In this document: piece by piece, positions 13,708 to 23,800 of the stretch | How the letters are laid out: every line of letters begins with the position of its first letter | Numbering within the stretch: position 1 is the stretch's first letter | NCBI GenBank assembly: GCA_048213135.1 | Contig: PS015019.1 | Location: 75,802-109,480, forward strand | Reading direction: 5' to 3' | DNA: 33,679 nucleotides | Source: Reclinomonas americana ATCC 50394 | Lineage: Eukaryota > Jakobida > Jakobea > Jakobida | The notes under the pieces: generated by a model | The model's input: the letters and a program-made list of their open reading frames with translations, nothing else | Database searches by the model: none | What the model was told of the DNA's origin: nothing | Made by a program: the position numbers and the translations under genes

Positions 13708-16227
13708 TTAGCGATATTGCTCCAAAATCATCTTGGCAATCGCCTGCAGCTGAATGTTGCTCGTGCCCTCGTAGATCTTGCCAATGATGGCGTCGCTGAG
13801 GAAGAAAGAGGCAGACAAAAAGGATGAGTAGGGATGAGGGGGAGACGATGAGGAGGGACAAACCGGTAATACTTCTCGGCGTCGTACTCCTTGGTGAAAC
13901 CGACACCGCCGAGCCACTCCACGCCCTTGGTGGCCACATCGCCAGCGACCTGATTGGGAGGGGACAGTGAGCATTCGAAGACCTGCTGCTCTCTTTCTAC
14001 CAAGCAACTCACCTCCGACGACCTCAGCTTGGCCATGGCCGCAATCTGCACGTAATCCTCGCCCGCCTCCTTGCGGCGAGCGGCCTCGTACACCAGCAGG
14101 CGGGTCGACACAATGTCGCACAGCGCACGAGCGTACTGGAATTGCATGCCCTGTTTGTTGAGGGGGGGAGGGAGGGAAAGGAGAAGTGAGAGAAGGGAGG
14201 AAAGGAGAGCGGAAGGAAGGAATGTGAGGAAGAAGCTGAAGAATGCAGAGAATGCGTGAGGGAAGGCAATATGCTGGGGTGCAGTGAGATAGAAGGAAGG
14301 AATGTGAGGAAGAAGCTGAAGGATGCAGAGAATGAGTGAGGGAAGGCAATATGCTGAGCGACAGTGAGAGACAAAAAGGAGAGGGAAAAGCTGAAGAATG
14401 CAGAGAATGCGTGAGGGAAGGCAATATGCTGGGGGACAGTGAGATAGAAGGAAGGAATGTGAGGAAGAAGCTGAAGGATGCAGAGAATGAGTGAGGGAGG
14501 GCAATATGCTGAGCGACAGTGAGAGTTAAAAATGGAGAGGGACAAGCTGAAGGGTTCAGAGAATGCGTGAGGGAAGGCACTCTGCTGGCGGCGCACACCA
14601 ACCTGGAACTCGGCCACTGCGCGTCCAAACTGCTGACGCTGCACAATGTAGCGCATGGCGTAATCAAAGGCACCCTGTGCGATAAAGCGGTGAGTGAGTG
14701 AGTGAGTGAGTGAGTGAGTTGCATTCTTCTCGCGAACAGCACACCTGAGCCAAGCCGATCATCTGCGCACCGATTCCAATTCGTCCCTCTGCCGCCACAC
14801 GTCAGCACCACGCGCATGTACATCACATCATGCATGCACGCTCACCATTCAGCGCCATGATGGCGATTTTGTAGCCCTGCCCGACCTGACCCAGCACACG
14901 ATTCTTGGGAATGCGCACATCCTCCAGCACTACTTCGTGCGTGGAGCTGGCGCGGATGCCGAGCTTGTCCTCCTTCTTGCCGAGCTTGACACCGTCGCCC
15001 TTTTCCACGATAAAGGTGGTGATTCCCTTGTAGCCTGCCCGCGGCGAGGAGTGAGACGAGCGGACAAGCGGCACAGCCACTCACTTCTACTCGCGCGTAC
15101 CCTTGCTGGGATCGACATTGGCCATCACGAGGAAGAGACCGGCCTCGCCTGCATTTGTGATCCACAGTTTGTTGCCGTTGAGGACGTAGTGATCGCCATC
15201 GGCGCGCTGCATGGCAAATAAGCACGTGAGGCTAAAAGGGAGAACAAATGGCAACAGAAAATCGTGTTGTCGCAACAGCAGTGGTCTTCAGCGCAAATGC
15301 GTCGGAGCCGGAGCTGCTCTCGCTGAGGCAGAAGGAACCGAGGGTGTCCTTGCAGAGGGCGGGCAGGTAGCGCGACTTTTGCTCCTCGTTGCCGAACTGG
15401 AAAATGGCGTTTTGCACCAGTGTGTTCTGCGCGACGAAGACAACTTGTGAGAACAGCAAGCGCAAGCAGGCACGATGGGAGAGCCACACAAACACACACA
15501 CCTGCACATCGACAACCACCGACAGCGCGGCATCGACCTTGGCCAGCTCCTCAATCACCAAGCAGCTGCTGATGAGCGAGAGGCCGGAGCCACCGTACTT
15601 TTCCGGAATTTGAATGCCCATGAAACCTGGCACAGCGTACGAGTGTGAGTGACCACCACTCGCACAGACCCTCGTGCGTGTGCGCACCATTCTCAAAGCA
15701 CTCGCGCAGCAGCTCTGGGCACAGCTTGGAGTCGTGATCCATCTCGCGGACTTTGGGTGCCACGCGCTCCTTGGCGAAGCGAGCCACTGATTCGCGCAGT
15801 TGCTCCTCCTCTGGGCGCAGCCACGAGAGGGGAGCGTAGGCGCCCTGCGAAGAAGAAAGGAGGTGAGGAAGGAGGCGGGAGAGAAGGGGATGAGAAGGGG
15901 NNNNNNNNNNNNNNNNNNNNNNNNNNNNNNNNNNNNNNNNNNNNNNNNNNNNNNNNNNNNNNNNNNNNNNNNNNNNNNNNNNNNNNNNNNNNNNNNNNNN
16001 NNNNNNNAAGGGGGAAGAGAAGGGGGAAGAGAAGGGGGGAGAGAATGGGCCTTGTTGCTTGCAATCTCAGACTTCACTTGCTTTTCTCTCCCTTCTCTTC
16101 CCTGTCTTCTCTCCCCTCACTCTCTCTCTTCTCTCTTTGCTTCCTTCACACACACCACTGCAGCCGCAGCAGCACTGCTGAACAGCGGCACTCGACGAGG
16201 AAGCCGTGCGCTCGCCAGCAACAACAT
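13708..16227 (-). CDS. ACADSB: Mitochondrial short/branched-chain acyl-CoA dehydrogenase (11 exons, about 408 aa)
   Basis: The enzyme oxidises 2-methylbutyryl-CoA and related acyl-CoAs in isoleucine/valine breakdown, passing electrons through FAD to electron-transfer flavoprotein in the mitochondrial matrix. Exons: 16227-about 16159, 15844-15688, 15626-15502, 15426-15277, 15206-15101, 15034-14846, 14788-14745, 14674-14603, 14150-14013, 13949-13864 and 13795-13708 (TAA). All phases agree. The N-terminus ([20 protein letters not shown]) is Arg-rich, non-acidic and Ser/Ala-rich, as expected of a matrix-targeting peptide. Family blocks are [102 protein letters not shown] and [11 protein letters not shown], whose Glu is the expected catalytic base. 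The match to animal ACADSB is close throughout, and length is near the usual 430 aa. Intron 1 carries a 107-bp gap. Confidence 0.94.
14212..14590. repeat. Five-copy minisatellite with alternating unit types in an acyl-CoA dehydrogenase intron
   Basis: Units of about 75-80 bp share agctgaag, atgcagagaatg, gtgagggaaggcaatatgctg and cagtgaga. Copies start near 14212, 14292, 14371, 14447 and 14527. Copies 1, 2 and 4 begin with gaaggaaggaatgtgagg. Copies 3 and 5 begin instead with a short A-rich segment. Copies 1 and 3 share gcgtgag and tgctgggg, while copies 2 and 4 share gagtgag and tgctgagcgacag. This gives a higher-order period of about 155 bp. The array fills most of the intron 14602-14151 and ends next to the splice donor. 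Confidence 0.9.
15846..16045. repeat. Polypurine repeat with a 107-bp gap in intron 1 of the acyl-CoA dehydrogenase gene
   Basis: Purine-rich sequence at 15850-15900 and, after the N run (15901-16007), perfect copies of the 12-bp unit gggggaagagaa at 16010-16045. This is the same unit as in the myotubularin intron around 4213-4340. The transcript strand is again pyrimidine-rich. Confidence 0.85.
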
Positions 16228-17266
16228 GACGAGAGTGTGAGCGACGAGGACAATCGCGCGTCATCACTCCGCGCGCGCACCTTGTCTCCGGCCAACACGG
16301 AGATATCAGGGAGAGGAGGGGGAGGAGAGCAGTGGAGACATGTCTGCAATACGCAACGCTTTGTGCACGTGCGCTTTGTTGCGTCGCGGGGCTGAGTGTG
16401 GCATTGTTTGCAATATCGATATCGCGATCGCGATCGAGCGATCGCCTCCTTGCGCACAACAACGACAGTCGCCACGTCGCCAGTGGCGGCCATCGTGCGT
16501 GCAGTGAGAGACCCGCGGTCCGTCTGCATATCGATCCCCACCGGTTTTGGACGCGCAACAGCACGCCTTTCGCGCGATCGCAACTGCTTTCTAGTGCACT
16601 GCACGCCGCCACCCGCTGTCATCGCCTCACTTCATTGCATCCGTCAGTCATCCGACTGCATATGCGCCACCCCACCTCACATGCGACGTTTGTGCGCTCT
16701 CCCGAGAAAGATTCCCTTGTGCGAAAAAACGAACACCAGAAGGGAATCGCACCCTCTGCTCCCCGTGCCACTGCGACCGTTAGTCTCCATCCTCCCCTCT
16801 CCTTCCTTCCACTGCCTCACTCCCTCCACCGCCCAGCACGATACTCGTCACTGTTACTTTTGAGTACATTCCTCATCAAACACGCCAATTAATTAAGCGA
16901 TTCTCTCCCATACCCGTCTCGCTCATTGTCGCACATCGGCTCCTCGCGCACATCGCTTATCGCGGCCACGTGGCCAGCACACTCGCACTCACATCATCGT
17001 GTCACGCCCTGTCCACTCTTCCGACAAGAAAAGATCCGGCAGACGACAACACAAATGCGCCACCACCGATGCCTCCTTCGCACTCGCAACGCAGGCCATT
17101 GTTGCGCGTTGCGGTTTGCAACCCCGCGCCAGTCACACACAGGTCAACTGATCAAACGCACACCGACTCTGAACAAGACGATGATGAAACGTGAGTGAAA
17201 TGCACCTCGGAAGCCGCGCGCAACATTCTCTCTCCACACTCACCAAGGCAAACGCTCTTCCCGCGC
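16228..17266. other. Spacer upstream of the acyl-CoA dehydrogenase gene; no supported gene
   Basis: About 1.04 kb between the acyl-CoA dehydrogenase start (minus) and the 3' end of the ubiquitin-like gene (minus). Several open frames of 70-180 codons exist in different frames, but none has a recognisable motif or a consistent splice structure. The stretch contains a cluster of GATC-centred palindromes (listed separately) and a ttaattaa at about 16887. A plus-strand frame ending SEQDDDET before a donor-like gtgagtg (17190) could be an exon, but nothing continues it. Confidence 0.4.
16411..16445. promoter_or_regulatory. Cluster of perfect palindromes upstream of the acyl-CoA dehydrogenase start
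   Basis: Within 35 bp lie the palindromes atatcgatat (16413-16422), atcgcgatcgcgat (16421-16434, 14 bp) and gcgatcgc (about 16438-16445). They sit roughly 185-215 bp upstream of the start codon at 16227. A dyad-binding factor site is an inference; only the palindromy is seen. Confidence 0.4.
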
Positions 17267-17916
17267 TCACACGTGGTGGCGGCACTGATGCGCAGCAGCG
17301 AGGCGCAGGACAAGGTCGAGTGCGATCTTGCGGTTACCAGTGCCACGTTGCTGAAAACGAGCATCGCCAGTCACAAGATGCTCATGCACGGCCAGCGCAC
17401 GGCGACGTGTCACGCCACGTGTCAGCAGCACCACATCGTGCACACTGTCCAGGCGCAGCTCACGCGTCACTGCACTTGCCACGTCAAACACACTGACGCA
17501 ATCTGAGAAAGGGATCGTCGTCAGCTTTTCGCGCGATACACTCTGGAGAGAGAGAATGAAACGCAACTGTGGCATGTCACGCACTGGCCTGTGGGTGTGT
17601 ACACTTGCACAGTGTACGCCTGCTCCTCCTCTTGTTCCTCGTCTTGCTCCTCGTCTTCGGCAATGTCCGGCAGCAAGACGACCAGCGGCGGGCAGTGAAT
17701 GAGAAGTCGCTCATCGCACAGCTCCAGCTCTTCCTCCTCTTCCTCTTGTTCCTCTTGTTGTTGTTGTTGTGGAGGCGGGGTTGTGGGGGAGAAGAGCAGA
17801 GAGGGGAGGGGGACGAGGTCGCTGAGTGCGCGCTTGAGATCGTGCACGCGCGCCGCCGTGTCGTTCAGTGTCAGCGACACTACTTGTCGTGTGGGAAGCA
17901 CTACGCTCACTTGCAT
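17267..17916 (-). CDS. Protein with two ubiquitin-like folds and an acidic Gln/Glu insert (about 203 aa)
   Basis: The start MQVSVVLPTRQVVSLTLNDT resembles the first beta-hairpin of ubiquitin, and a helix (VHDLKRALSDLV) follows in the expected place. A Pro/Gln run and an uninterrupted Glu run then interrupt the fold before CDERLLIHCPPLVVLLPDI, which resembles the last strands. After an acidic linker a second hairpin begins (AYTVQVYTPTG). An intron of only 38 bp (17580-17543, gtgaca to ccag) joins it to a helix (VFDVASAVTRELRL) and to a terminal KIALDLVLRL strand like the end of ubiquitin. There is no C-terminal di-glycine, so it is not a conjugated modifier; an adaptor role is inferred. The stop is TGA at 17269-17267. 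If the 38-bp intron is not real, the frame ends at 17521. An alternative ATG at 18108 would add 64 residues. Confidence 0.5.
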
Positions 17917-18447
17917 TCTTGTTGTTGTTGTTGATAATCGGGGGGGTTTGCCTTCTCTCACGCCGCGTCGAAAAAAATATGTTTGGCTAAATCCGGCAAA
18001 TCGCACTGATTCCGACAAGTCGGAAGGCAAGCAGCGCTTTCTGCATCTCTCGCGCGCTGTGCTTTTTGGTGGAACCGCATCCTCCCCGTCCACGATTGGG
18101 AGTGCCAAGTATAGTGCACCGAGCTGAGTGGTGGCGGTGATGGTCTATAAACAACTCCATGGTCGAATTGGCGGTTGTCGGATCCTCGCGATTGATGCAC
18201 ATGCATGCATGTACCGTACCGCGGGGTCTTCGGAAGCACCCTAGTGTACGACCGGGGAGCGCATCGTTATATCGACTGCTGTACGTGTGCTGCGGTGTCG
18301 CCGAGGCCCCGGTGCGAACTGATGCAGCGCACGCGACTCGCGAACCCGCGCGCCGGAGCTCTTTCAATCATTGAGCATGGCAAACCCACCTCAATCAGCT
18401 TCACCCTGGTCTAAGTACACTACGCGTGCAGCTACATGCAGCTTGCA
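17917..18447. other. Spacer between the ubiquitin-like gene and its upstream neighbour
   Basis: About 530 bp with no supported gene. It contains a short A-rich stretch at 17970-17980, a perfect 14-bp palindrome acatgcatgcatgt at 18199-18212, and the element atcgactgct at 18271-18280, which recurs at 19839-19848. Both could be promoter elements of the minus-strand ubiquitin-like gene. The minus-strand frame can be extended upstream to an ATG at 18108, so the first 190 bp might instead be coding. Confidence 0.4.
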
Positions 18448-19698
18448 TCATTGTAGTAGATCGTCTTGCAGCTCGTCTTCCAGATCCGCGTACCTGCTCC
18501 ACACTGGTGGAGGCTCGGGATCGGCCCACACGCACTCGTTGGTTGCGACAAAGTCGGTGTCGCCCTCCACCAATGGCAGTTCGCAGCCGCTCAGCCACAC
18601 GCTGACACGGACGGCGAGGCGCGCCCGATCCGGTGCCACGGTGCTGATCAACGACTTGCTTGTGCGCGACTGGTTTGCTGCTGCACTGCTGTCGGCGCCC
18701 AGACGAAGACCGGCGTCGTTCAGCAGCTGCTCGGTGAGATGCACTCGGTGGGCGGTGAATGCAGAGGCCTGGTGCGATCGTGAGGAAGTGAAACACTCGT
18801 CTCCCACCCTGCGTCCTTTCACACTCACCTCGTGCTTGGCAAACACCGGTTGCAGCGGTGGCTTGACAAAGCGGCGAAGCACACGACTGCGGCCCGGCAT
18901 ACCCGCCTGTGGATGCGCACCACACACACACACCTGTCAGCAACGTGGAGTCGACGAACCCAACGCAACCAGCACTCACCGCCGCCGCCGTGTCCCCATC
19001 GCCCTCATTGTCGGAGTTGGCAAACAACGACGCCGACGCGTGCGAGTCGCGATCAGGTGCGAACGCTGCCAGCGAGCTGGAGGGCACCACACCCACACGC
19101 GACGACGATCGCGAATCATTCTGCAACGACGAGTGATTGGAGACCGCAAAGCGCGCCGTCACTGAACGCAATCGAGCCAGTGATTCGCTGGTGATTGACG
19201 TGTTGCTGCGCAGCGCAGTGCTGCAGGAGCGGTCGGCCAGTTGCGAGTCGAATGTGCACGTGGTCCGCGACAAGTGCATGCTGCTGAAGGTGGCCAGCGA
19301 GGCGAGGTATGACTCCTCCTCCTCCTCATCGTGCCTCCTCCCCTGCTCACCCCTGTCCTCCTCCTCCTCTTCCTCCTGATCGTAGTCGCCACCAACGCGC
19401 ACATGAGTTAATTGATTTCGGTGAGCCAATCGTTTCGTGGTTGCGCGTGGTCTCATTGACTCTGCGGTGTGTGACGATGGCCGCAGTGTCGCAGAGCGGT
19501 GGCGGCGAGCACTGTGGCTGCTGCGTGTCTCTGAGGCGGCGGCCCAGGCATGTGGTCGTCCGTGAGTCGGCTGTGTGTGGAGAGTGTGAGTAAACCGAAA
19601 ATTTGAGCGCAGTCGGTATTCGAACACGTACGCGCCTTGGTTTGTCTGCGTGCGCTTTGCAAGTCTGTCACGTCGGCGCGAAACGCTCCACAGCCCAT
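18448..19698 (-). CDS. Unrecognised Ser-rich protein with a conserved-looking C-terminal domain
   Basis: Firm exons on the minus strand are about 19398-18980, 18906-18829 and 18768-18448 (TGA), all phase 0 with clean gtgagtg donors. The central part is acidic (Glu run), then Ser/Thr-rich with LRSNTSITSESLARLRSV and a SDNEGDGD patch. A basic linker (RSRVLRRFVKPPLQPVFAK) leads to a C-terminal segment of about 106 residues. That segment has amphipathic helices (HRVHLTEQLLNDAGLRLG), beta-like stretches (ARLAVRVSVWLSGCEL) and an acidic end (YADLEDELQDDLLQ). I do not recognise the domain. The likely start is MGCGAFRADV at 19698, where Met-Gly-Cys could allow N-terminal acylation. An intron opening with gtacgtg near 19633 is clear, but the path from it to the Glu-rich exon (via an intron ending cgatcag near 19378) is a guess. 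Confidence 0.55.
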
Positions 19699-20837
19699 GG
19701 CGCAAGCGCGGGGGAGGTGTTAGTGGTCAGCGCTCTCCGCGGTCGGTGCAATTGATTTGAGTACGAGTGCGTGCCATAAACGATCGTGCGAATCTTTCTG
19801 CTTGCCTTTCTCAGGCTCTATTCCAATCATTTCAGTACATCGACTGCTCTGATTCTGGGGTGGAGAGTGCGGGCTGCGGGGCTGCATGTGGTGGATGTCG
19901 CGGGTGGGAGCGAAAGGATACGATACCAATATCGCATGCGCCAAGAGCACATTTTCGGTATATCATGATCAACAACAACAACTTTATTTGCCATCGCTGT
20001 GGTCACTCCCGTGGTTTCACAGCACAGGGTGAGCAGATCGGTGAGCACCCGTCCTTGCACTGCAGTGGACGGTTCTCCATGTTGGACAGAGCGCTCCGCA
20101 TGCACTGACGAACTGGCTGAACCAATTGCAATTGCAAAACCGATCGATTCAACGACTCAAGTCCCTCGTTGCAGCAACAACAACCCGCCCACCAACAAAA
20201 CAAGCAACGGCTGTCTTGATGACAAAATCCAACCGTATCCAAAACATCAACACATGTACAGACACCAATCTTGAGGCAGCAGCAGGTTCCTTGTGTGTGT
20301 GTTCGCTCTCGGAGCTCCGAACAAGTCGAGAACTGCGATCTTCACCGCATAAGCGTGGTTGACCAGTGGATTTGACGCACTTGCATAGACGCATAGCATT
20401 TTCTGCGATCGTACATGTACTCGGCACATCGAATTCGGGAAAAGGCCATAAGCCAGGCAATCGAAGCAAAGCCGGGTCCGGATCCGTGGAGCGAGCAATG
20501 CAGTGGAGGAACTTCACCGCGTTAAGATGGAGCATGCTCTTCTTGGGGGTTTCAGTCTCTCTTTCGCGCAAGGGGAAGCAAAGCGCGTGCTGTCCGGATC
20601 CGCAGCGATCGCTGCACTTGCAATCGAGAAATCGATATCGATTGAGGCGATTATCGTCTGCTTACCTCATTCACGATGCGTACTCTATATGCCCAACGCG
20701 TCGAGTCCTTCCTGTTCCCTTTCCGACCAACGTCGATGAACGTCGCCGGGTGGCGCGAAAATCACCTGTCCTCACTCGCGATTTTCGTGCGTGTGACGAG
20801 AGACAGCGACAGCGAGAGAGGGGTTCGTTTGCGCAGC
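19699..20837. other. Divergent spacer of 1.1 kb with palindromes and weak coding candidates
   Basis: This lies between the starts of the minus-strand Ser-rich gene and the plus-strand CEP162 gene. It is less repetitive and more A/T-rich than its surroundings. Candidate frames exist on both strands. On minus, a frame from about 20532 (MLHLNAVKFLHCIAR) has reasonable codon use, and a downstream frame ending CAVKPRE is followed after about 20 bp by AATAAA (tttatt at 19983-19988). On plus, a frame at 20503-20739 (MEHALLGGFSLSF) is open. None has a recognisable domain or a confirmed splice chain, so I leave all of them as unannotated. Confidence 0.35.
20602..20643. promoter_or_regulatory. Two perfect 14-bp palindromes upstream of CEP162
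   Basis: gcagcgatcgctgc (20602-20615) and aatcgatatcgatt (20630-20643) are both perfect dyads, 195-236 bp upstream of the CEP162 start codon. Their cores (cgatcg, atcgat) match those of the cluster at 16411-16445 upstream of the acyl-CoA dehydrogenase gene. A regulatory role is inferred. Confidence 0.4.
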
Positions 20838-23800
20838 ATGGACCACTCTAAGAAGAACGCCATGTTCGCGGCACTCGGCGCCTCGTCGTCAGGCGGACGT
20901 GGATCGCTGTCATCGTCGGGTGGCGGGTGAGTTCATTTTCCCTCTCATCCTCTTGCTCTCTCCTCTCTCTGACGCGCCTTTTGTTTGTGCAGTTACGGTG
21001 CCGCTCATGCGCGTGGGACGTCTTGGTCATCGCGCGGTCATCGAGTTGCGTGGCGAGAATGAGAAGAAAGAGAATGAGAGAGAGAGGACAGCAGTCAACT
21101 CCCCTGCCTGGGATCTTTCTCTCGTGCTCTTTGCATAGTACTCTGGTGTGATCACTGTTGTCGTCGATCTCATCGCGCTCTGATCAACTCTCTTGTCTTC
21201 CAGTGTGTATCTCATTGCTCAGTGATACTTCTTCTCTTCTCACTCCTCTGCCATGGATCGCACCTCTTCCTTTGTCTCTTCCGTCTTCCCACAGTTGGTG
21301 TCTTCTCTTTCTCTCCTCTATCCTCAGTCGCCCAGTTTTCTGTCAACGTGATGCCACCTTCTGTTGCCACCAGTCTTGCCTCCACTCTCCACTGCCATGG
21401 ATCTCATCTTCCTGTGATGCTCAGTATCCTTTGCTTCTTCTTCCCTGTCACTCACCACCGGATCTCGTTCGCTGGGATGCCATCTTCTATTGCCATCTCT
21501 CAGTCCACCAGTCTCCACGTGACGCTCACTGCCCTTTGCTTTTTCTTCCCTGTCTGCACTGTCGCGGATCTCACTTCGCTGTGATACCACTTTCCTTTGC
21601 ATCTCATGTCCCCCCTCTCAGTCACCACCGCTGTCGTGGATCTCACCAGTTTGCTGTGTCCTCCTTCCTTTACCTCTTCTGTCATCGCTCTCATCGCTTC
21701 GTTTTCCTCACCTCCCTTCCCCTCCTCTCTCCTCACATCCCTTCCCCTCTTCTCTTCTCCTCTCACCTCCCTTCCCTTCCCTTCTTCTCCCCTCTCCTCA
21801 CCACCCTTCCCGTGTGTCACGCAGGACTCTGCCAGCTCCCGTCGCAGCAACCCCACCATGCTTCCCGACGACGACTCAGACTCCGACCCCGAGATCGCCG
21901 CCATGATGCAGGAGTACAAGGCGAGTCGGAAGCCAGCCGCTCCGGCCCCCGTCTCCGCCGTGTCGGTCAGCAGTGCAAGCACCGACGCTGCAGCAGCGTG
22001 GAGACAGAGTCAGCGTTGCGCATCTTCATTCGTGCCCCTTCTCGTGTGGTTCCTGCAACACTCACCAACTTGTCGTCAATCGACAGTCGCCGGCATGCCG
22101 CAAGTCAACGCCGACGACAGCCGACTGTTGCGTCCATCCCACCTGCACCGTTATCTCCCTCTTTGTGCACTACTCACTATTGCGCTCCACCGTGCAGACT
22201 GGCCGCCACTCGACAGCTTCGCAGCGGCGGTTCCTCCGCACCGGGCGTGCGCGACAGTCAAGGTTCACATTTCAGCATGCGCATCGACTCGGAGGAGGAG
22301 GACGACCATGACGGTGATGATGGCGACCGCTATGGTGCTGCACAGGGCTCTCGTCGTGCCGACGGTTCCATGTCGACGAATCGCACGGCGGAGAGCAATC
22401 GCAGCACGGGTTTGTGCACAGGCCTGCATTGTGTGTTTCGGTGCTCGTCATCTCATTTTCCTCGGCAGTTGCCAATGCCACAGCATCTGCGTCGGCGTGG
22501 AGACGTTGCGTGGCGGATGCTCTGCTTCGTTTTATCACAGTCGGTTCCTCATCGCGTTAGGGTGGAATGCAGCGAGTGACAGTGGCAGCTCTGTCATCGA
22601 CGATGTGCAACTGCGAGCCATGTTGGCCGACTCGACCGACTCGGACGACAAGAGGCGGTTCTTTGAGAGTTGAGTGGCAGCGGGCAGTGTTTTGATGCGG
22701 GTTTGCTCACTGGACAACTCAATGCAGAGCACGACTCGGACGTGCGGCCGTCGAGTGCCGTGTCGCGCCCATACACAGCCGGCTCCAACGTCTCGGGCCG
22801 CAGCAGCCAGCCACAAGTGTCATTTGCGGTCTGCTTGATCCATGCCGCGCACTCCGCGCTTCGTCTCGTCGTTCACTGATGATTGCCCCCTGCAGGTATC
22901 CTCGATTGGCCTGTCGGACGTCTCCAGTCGAAGTGCGTGTTGGGAGCGAGGGGGGAGGGGGTTAGAGAGCGAGTGGCAACCTCTTCAGCTCTGCTGCTCA
23001 CTTCTTCTCTGTGCCATTCTAGTCTTCACCCCTCAGTTACCATGTGTCATCTGACTGACATTCCTACCTTGTTGGTCACTCCTTCGCACTGCGTTTGTTT
23101 CATGTCGGTTGTCTGCTCTTTATCTCATATGAGGTACAAACACTGTTGTCCACTCATTCTCATTGCATTTGCACTTCAGCTCCCTCTTCAGACCTCAACC
23201 TTACCCCATTGTTGTTGCTGACTCAGTCTCATTGCGTTTCCTCTCTTGCTCCTCTCTTCTCGATCACCACATTTCTTCTGGCATTCACGCCTCAACTTTA
23301 TCAAGTCGGTCTGCTCTCTCTCTCTATCTCTCTCTCTCTCGCTCTCTTTCATTCTTTCTCTCCCATCCACTACCTTCCCTCGTCCTCCCCTTCCTTTCCC
23401 CTCCGCCCTTCCCCTCATCCCCTCTTCCTTCCCCTCTTCCTTCCCCTCATCTTCCCCCTCCCTTCCCCTCCGCCCTTCTCCCCCTCCTTCCCCTCATCCT
23501 TCCCCTCATNNNNNNNNNNNNNNNNNNNNNNNNNNNNNNNNNNNNNNNNNNNNNNNNNNNNNNNNNNNNNNNNNNNNNNNNNNNNNNNNNNNNNNNNNNN
23601 NNNNNNNNNNNNNNNNNNNNNNNNNNNNNNNNNNNNNNNNNNNNNNNNNNNNNNNNNNNNNNNNNNNNNNNNNNNNNNNNNNNNNNNNNNNNNNNNNNNN
23701 NNNNNNNNNNNNNNNNNNNNNNNNNNNNNNNNNNNNNNNNNNNNNNNNNNNNNNNNNNNNNNNNNNNNNNNNNNNNNNNNNNNNNNNNNNNNNNNNNNNN

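Noticed and set aside
14212-14590. CRISPR-like array
   Set aside because: The units are contiguous diverged tandem repeats without unique spacers, inside an intron of a eukaryotic gene.
19767-20108. Zinc-ribbon-like open frame (CHRCGHS...)
   Set aside because: There is only one CxxC with no matched second pair. The frame overlaps a possible minus-strand poly(A) signal and has no splice support.
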